In this document: piece after piece, positions 61,234 to 64,000 of the stretch
How the letters are laid out: each line of letters opens with the position of its first letter
Position numbering within the stretch: the stretch's first letter is position 1
NCBI GenBank assembly: GCA_964590135.1
Contig: CAZPVX010000002.1
Location: 123,104-187,103 of the forward strand
Direction of reading: 5' to 3'
Source: JBDHWI01 sp964590135
GTDB taxonomy: Bacteria; Chloroflexota; Anaerolineae; J036; Brachytrichaceae
DNA: 64,000 nucleotides
The notes under the pieces: model-generated
Told to the model about the DNA's origin: nothing
Seen by the model: the letters and a program-made list of their open reading frames with translations, nothing else
Database searches by the model: none
Translations under genes and position numbers: made by a program

Positions 61234-62199
61234 CTAGCCCTGCAACTCTTTCAAGTCCGCATCGACCATCATCTCGATCAGCCCCTTGAAGGTGACCTGC
61301 GGCTCCCAGCCCAGAACATGGCCGGCCTTCGTCGGATCGCCGATGAGCAGATCAACCTCTGCCGGTCGGTAATACTTCGGATCGATCACCACATGATCGC
61401 GCCAGTTCAAGCCCGCGCGCGAAAAAGCCACATCGCACAATTCCTGCACCGAGTGCGTTTCACCGGTCGCCAGCACGTAGTCATCGGGTTTGTCCTGCTG
61501 CAACATCAGCCACATGCCGCGCACATAGTCGCCGGCGTAGCCCCAGTCGCGCCGCGCTTCCAGGTTGCCCACGTGCAATTCCTGCTGCATGCCCAGCTTG
61601 ATGCGCGCCGCCGCATGCGTCACCTTGTGGGTGACAAATTCCAGCCCTCGTCGCGGCGACTCATGGTTGAACAGGATGCCGCTGCACGCAAACAGGTTGT
61701 AGCTCTCACGGTAATTCACCGTGATCCAATGCCCATATACCTTGGCCACGCCATAGGGGCTGCGCGGATAGAAAGGCGTGGTTTCCCGCTGCGGCACTTC
61801 CACCACCTTGCCAAACATCTCTGAGGAGGACGCCTGATAGAAGCGCGCATCGGGCTTCACGTGGCGAATGGCCTCCAGGATGCGCGTGACACCCAGGGCA
61901 GTAAATTCACCTGTCAGCACCGGCTGCGTAAACGAAGTCGGCACAAACGATTGCGCGGCAAGGTTGTAGACCTCATCCGGCTGGTATTCGCGCATCAGTT
62001 CCATCATCGACGATTGATCGAGCAGGTCACCCTGCGCAATCTCGACACGATCCTGGATGTGCTTGATGCGATCAAAGTTGATGGTGCTGGTGCGGCGCAC
62101 CATGCCCACCACGCGATAGTTCATCTCCAGCAGGAATTCAGCCAGATACGAGCCATCCTGTCCGGTGATGCCGGTGATCAATGCAGTTTTTTGTGCCAT
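61234..62199 (-). CDS. gmd: GDP-mannose 4,6-dehydratase
   Basis: This 321-aa short-chain dehydrogenase-like enzyme has the NADP motif ITGITGQDGSYLAEFLLEM, then RRTSTINFDRIKH, catalytic region YQASSSEMFG and YGVAKVYGHW (YxxxK), and FNHESPRRGLEFVTHKV, all typical of Gmd. It makes GDP-4-keto-6-deoxymannose. Start ATG 62199 (MAQKTALITG); the frame continues upstream but overlaps rmd. It lies 38 bp after rmd. Confidence 0.95.
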   Translation of the reverse strand: MAQKTALITGITGQDGSYLAEFLLEMNYRVVGMVRRTSTINFDRIKHIQDRVEIAQGDLLDQSSMMELMREYQPDEVYNLAAQSFVPTSFTQPVLTGEFTALGVTRILEAIRHVKPDARFYQASSSEMFGKVVEVPQRETTPFYPRSPYGVAKVYGHWITVNYRESYNLFACSGILFNHESPRRGLEFVTHKVTHAAARIKLGMQQELHVGNLEARRDWGYAGDYVRGMWLMLQQDKPDDYVLATGETHSVQELCDVAFSRAGLNWRDHVVIDPKYYRPAEVDLLIGDPTKAGHVLGWEPQVTFKGLIEMMVDADLKELQG

Positions 62200-62237
62200 G
62201 CGTTTTTTGTGTGGAGGGGTGATGGGCTGAACGGCGA

Positions 62238-63191
62238 TCACACCAGTTGCACGCGCGCGCGCCATTCATCCAGAATATCGGCAATCGTTTGCTCAAAAGG
62301 GATGTGCGGCTGCCAGCCGGCGACTTCGCGAATGCGCGTCGCATCGCCATAGCTCACCGGCGTGTCAGCCAGGCGAAACTTGGCCGGGTCGGAGCGCAGC
62401 TCGATCTTCGCGTGGCTCAGCGCAAGCATTGCATCGAGCAGCGATTGAATCGAACGCGGCCGGCCGCTGCACACGTTGAAGACCTGCCCGCCATCGGCGA
62501 ATTTGATCAGCGCCAGATATGCGCGCGCCACATCTCGCACATCGGTGAAATCTCGCTCGGCTGCCATATTGCCGAGGTGCATCACCGGCTCACGCTTGCC
62601 AGCTTCAATCTCAGCGATCTGTCGCGCAAAGTCGGCTGCGACAAAGCGCGGGCTTTGATGCGGGCCGATGTGGTTGAATGGCCGCGCAACCACCACATCG
62701 AAGCCATGGCTGCGCTGATATTGCAACGCCAGCAACTCCGCCGAACATTTGCTCACAGCATAGGGGTTGGCCGGCCGCATGAGGCGATCTTCCTTGAATG
62801 GCAAATCTTCGCGCGATGCCGGCGCCCCATACACCTCATTGCTCGACACGATCAAGATGCGCGGCAGCAAGCCATTTGCAATGATGCCCTCAAACAGATT
62901 GAGCGTGCCGCGCACGTTGGCTTCGTAGGTCTGCCATGGCGCCTTCCAGGATTCCGGCACATTCGCCTGCGCCGCCAGATGCACAATCAAATCAGGGCGC
63001 TCAAACTTCAAGAAGCGTCGCACAGCATCCTGGTCCTGAAGGTCGATCTGCCACCAGAACATGCGCGGGTGAACGCGGTCGCCGGATGTGGTTCTCGACA
63101 TGCCAATCAGCCGCCAATGCGTTTCCTTGAGCAGCAGATCGGCGAGATGGCCGCCGGCGAAACCGGACATGCCAGTGATCAGGACGCGCAT
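62238..63191 (-). CDS. rmd: GDP-4-dehydro-6-deoxy-D-mannose reductase (or related NDP-sugar epimerase)
   Basis: This 317-aa extended SDR has MRVLITGMSGFAGGHLADLL (NAD(P) motif), VHLAAQANVPESWKAP, IVSSNEVYGAP and YAVSKCSAELLALQY (YxxxK), then RPFNHIGPHQSPRFV. The last motif is characteristic of Rmd, which reduces the Gmd product to GDP-D-rhamnose. Upstream of gmd in the same transcript, so a GDP-D-rhamnose route is likely; a GDP-fucose synthase would look different. Confidence 0.9.
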   Translation of the reverse strand: MRVLITGMSGFAGGHLADLLLKETHWRLIGMSRTTSGDRVHPRMFWWQIDLQDQDAVRRFLKFERPDLIVHLAAQANVPESWKAPWQTYEANVRGTLNLFEGIIANGLLPRILIVSSNEVYGAPASREDLPFKEDRLMRPANPYAVSKCSAELLALQYQRSHGFDVVVARPFNHIGPHQSPRFVAADFARQIAEIEAGKREPVMHLGNMAAERDFTDVRDVARAYLALIKFADGGQVFNVCSGRPRSIQSLLDAMLALSHAKIELRSDPAKFRLADTPVSYGDATRIREVAGWQPHIPFEQTIADILDEWRARVQLV

Positions 63192-63245
63192 GGTGAAGCA
63201 CTCATTGTGAAGTCGGGTGATATTTTACCTTGCACAGCCTGTCGA

Positions 63246-63833
63246 TCACGGAATGGGCGTGACATATGGTCCGGGCGGCGTGGCAGTGGGATACAACAAC
63301 GCCGGCGTTGGCAAGAGCGTGCTTGTGCCAAAGGCCACCGAGCCAATCACAGCGAGCAGCACCAGCACGACAAAGCCGGCACCGCCGACGATGCCGATCC
63401 ATGAAAACAGCCGCGCCTGCTCGGGTCGCGTGGCATTGCGCCAGCCGGCCAGCCCAATCGCGCCGAGCAGCAGCGGCACCAGCGGCAGCGGTGGCACGCA
63501 GATCGCAATGCCGATGCCGAAGCAGGTGGCAATTGAGATCACGCCGCTGATGCATGCGAACAAAGCGATGATGTCGTTGCCGTTGCGCTGGCGGGTGATG
63601 AGGGGCGCCGGCGCAATCGGCAGACGCGGCAGCACGGCCACATGCCCAAGCTGGCGCAAATACACTTCGGGCGCATACACGGTCTTGCCCTGAGACTGGT
63701 ATTGGCGCGCCACACGCTCGCTGACGCGCATGCCATCCTCGGTATACCAAAGATGCTCAGCGCAGAGCGGCACGCTGGTGACTTCGCAGCGCTCAACCGC
63801 TTCGTTCAGACAATCGACACATCGCGCAGACAT
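63246..63833 (-). CDS. Membrane protein with N-terminal zinc-finger-like Cys motif
   Basis: This 195-aa protein starts MSARCVDCLNEAVERCEVT, a CxxC...C...H pattern resembling a B-box-type zinc finger (CxxC-8-C and CAEH later). It has three hydrophobic helices (about 90-112, 113-128 and 142-165) and a short Thr/Pro-rich C-terminal tail. The family is not identified and function is unknown. ATG 63831-63833. It lies between rmd and a tRNA, all on the minus strand. Confidence 0.65.
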   Translation of the reverse strand: MSARCVDCLNEAVERCEVTSVPLCAEHLWYTEDGMRVSERVARQYQSQGKTVYAPEVYLRQLGHVAVLPRLPIAPAPLITRQRNGNDIIALFACISGVISIATCFGIGIAICVPPLPLVPLLLGAIGLAGWRNATRPEQARLFSWIGIVGGAGFVVLVLLAVIGSVAFGTSTLLPTPALLYPTATPPGPYVTPIP

Positions 63834-63851
63834 GACAGGGATTGAAGAGCC

Positions 63852-63894
63852 AGGAGCCAGAAACCAAGCTATTCCATCTTGATTCCTGGCTCCT
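63852..63894 (-). terminator. Hairpin after tRNA-Ser (possible terminator)
   Basis: AGGAGCCAG...CCAAG and CTTGATTCCTGGCTCCT can pair as a 17-bp stem with two wobble pairs. It lies directly 3' of the tRNA on the minus strand; the following T-run is weak. Confidence 0.4.
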
Positions 63895-63905
63895 TGTTTG
63901 TCAGG

Positions 63906-63994
63906 CGGAGAGAGTGAGATTCGAACTCACGGTGACCCATACGAGCCACAACGTGTTTCGAGACCGCCCCAAGCAACCACTCTGTCATCTGTCC
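63906..63994 (-). tRNA. tRNA-Ser (anticodon CGA)
   Basis: The minus strand carries an 89-nt class II tRNA: T-arm GTGAG-TTCGAAT-CTCAC, long variable arm GTGGC/GTCAC, anticodon loop CTCGAAA (anticodon CGA), D-loop GAGTGGTTG and acceptor 3' strand TCTCTCC with discriminator G. CCA is not encoded (CCT follows). Several stems contain non-canonical pairs (see findings). Confidence 0.78.
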
Positions 63995-64000
63995 TCGCGC

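Overview
The window looks like chromosomal DNA of a Chloroflexota bacterium, probably Anaerolineae-like. This is inferred from gene style and not from a marker tree. Supporting points are the high GC content, Thr-Pro-rich surface linkers, a SpoVS protein, the SPFH / zinc-ribbon / DUF2207 membrane operon, glycine-zipper DUF1269 proteins and the mix of GH42, enolase-superfamily and NACHT-FGE genes. The palindrome GCCGGC is strikingly frequent: I counted ten in 18661-19620. Many start codons have a TAnnnT box 6-10 nt upstream, which suggests leaderless mRNAs.

The most unusual part is 1-3000, a decaying diversity-generating retroelement (DGR). The left edge holds the 3' part of a NACHT/STAND protein ending in an FGE-sulfatase (C-type-lectin-like) domain. 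Its last codons are a variable region (1487-1608). A 122-bp template region at 1854-1975 matches it with 14 mismatches, 13 of them at template adenines. The final 81 codons of a DGR-type reverse transcriptase follow (2311-2556); the catalytic part is missing. A second, frameshifted variable-region remnant lies on the other strand (2880-2998) and shares the stop codon and 3' flank of the first. Two related MITE-like elements follow and bracket a histidine phosphatase gene.

From 4.2 to 15.7 kb lie housekeeping and membrane genes: DUF4230, HEAT and bicupin proteins, the SPFH / zinc-ribbon / DUF2207 operon, oligopeptidase B, DUF456, a MazG-like pyrophosphatase, a creatininase-family amidase and a Gfo/Idh/MocA oxidoreductase. 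At 15.8-20.4 kb a tight plus-strand run carries DUF1269, an MDR dehydrogenase, a methyltransferase, a GNAT, and overlapping aminoglycoside-phosphotransferase-like and nucleotidyltransferase-like genes. At 20.4-26.9 kb is a catabolic cluster: galactonate-dehydratase-like enolase, GH42 beta-galactosidase, 4-hydroxyproline-epimerase-like racemase, a DapA-family lyase/deaminase and a second enolase.

From 27 to 43 kb are a methyltransferase, a double-hotdog thioesterase, a HAD phosphatase, a PhyH dioxygenase, a PLD lipoprotein, PanE, two multi-spanning glycosyltransferases, a PbpC-like penicillin-binding protein, a GT4 glycosyltransferase, ScpA, a PF04020 membrane protein, a second DUF1269 and an aspartylglucosaminidase-like enzyme. 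From 43 to 64 kb are EVE, UvrB, a Q-rich coiled-coil membrane protein, SpoVS, a large secreted subtilase, IlvD, another Gfo/Idh/MocA oxidoreductase, ArgJ, RNase HII, then an operon TatD - polyprenyl synthetase - GT2. Last come a phosphohexomutase and the GDP-D-rhamnose pair rmd-gmd, which with the glycosyltransferases indicate cell-surface glycan synthesis, a membrane zinc-finger protein and a tRNA-Ser(CGA).
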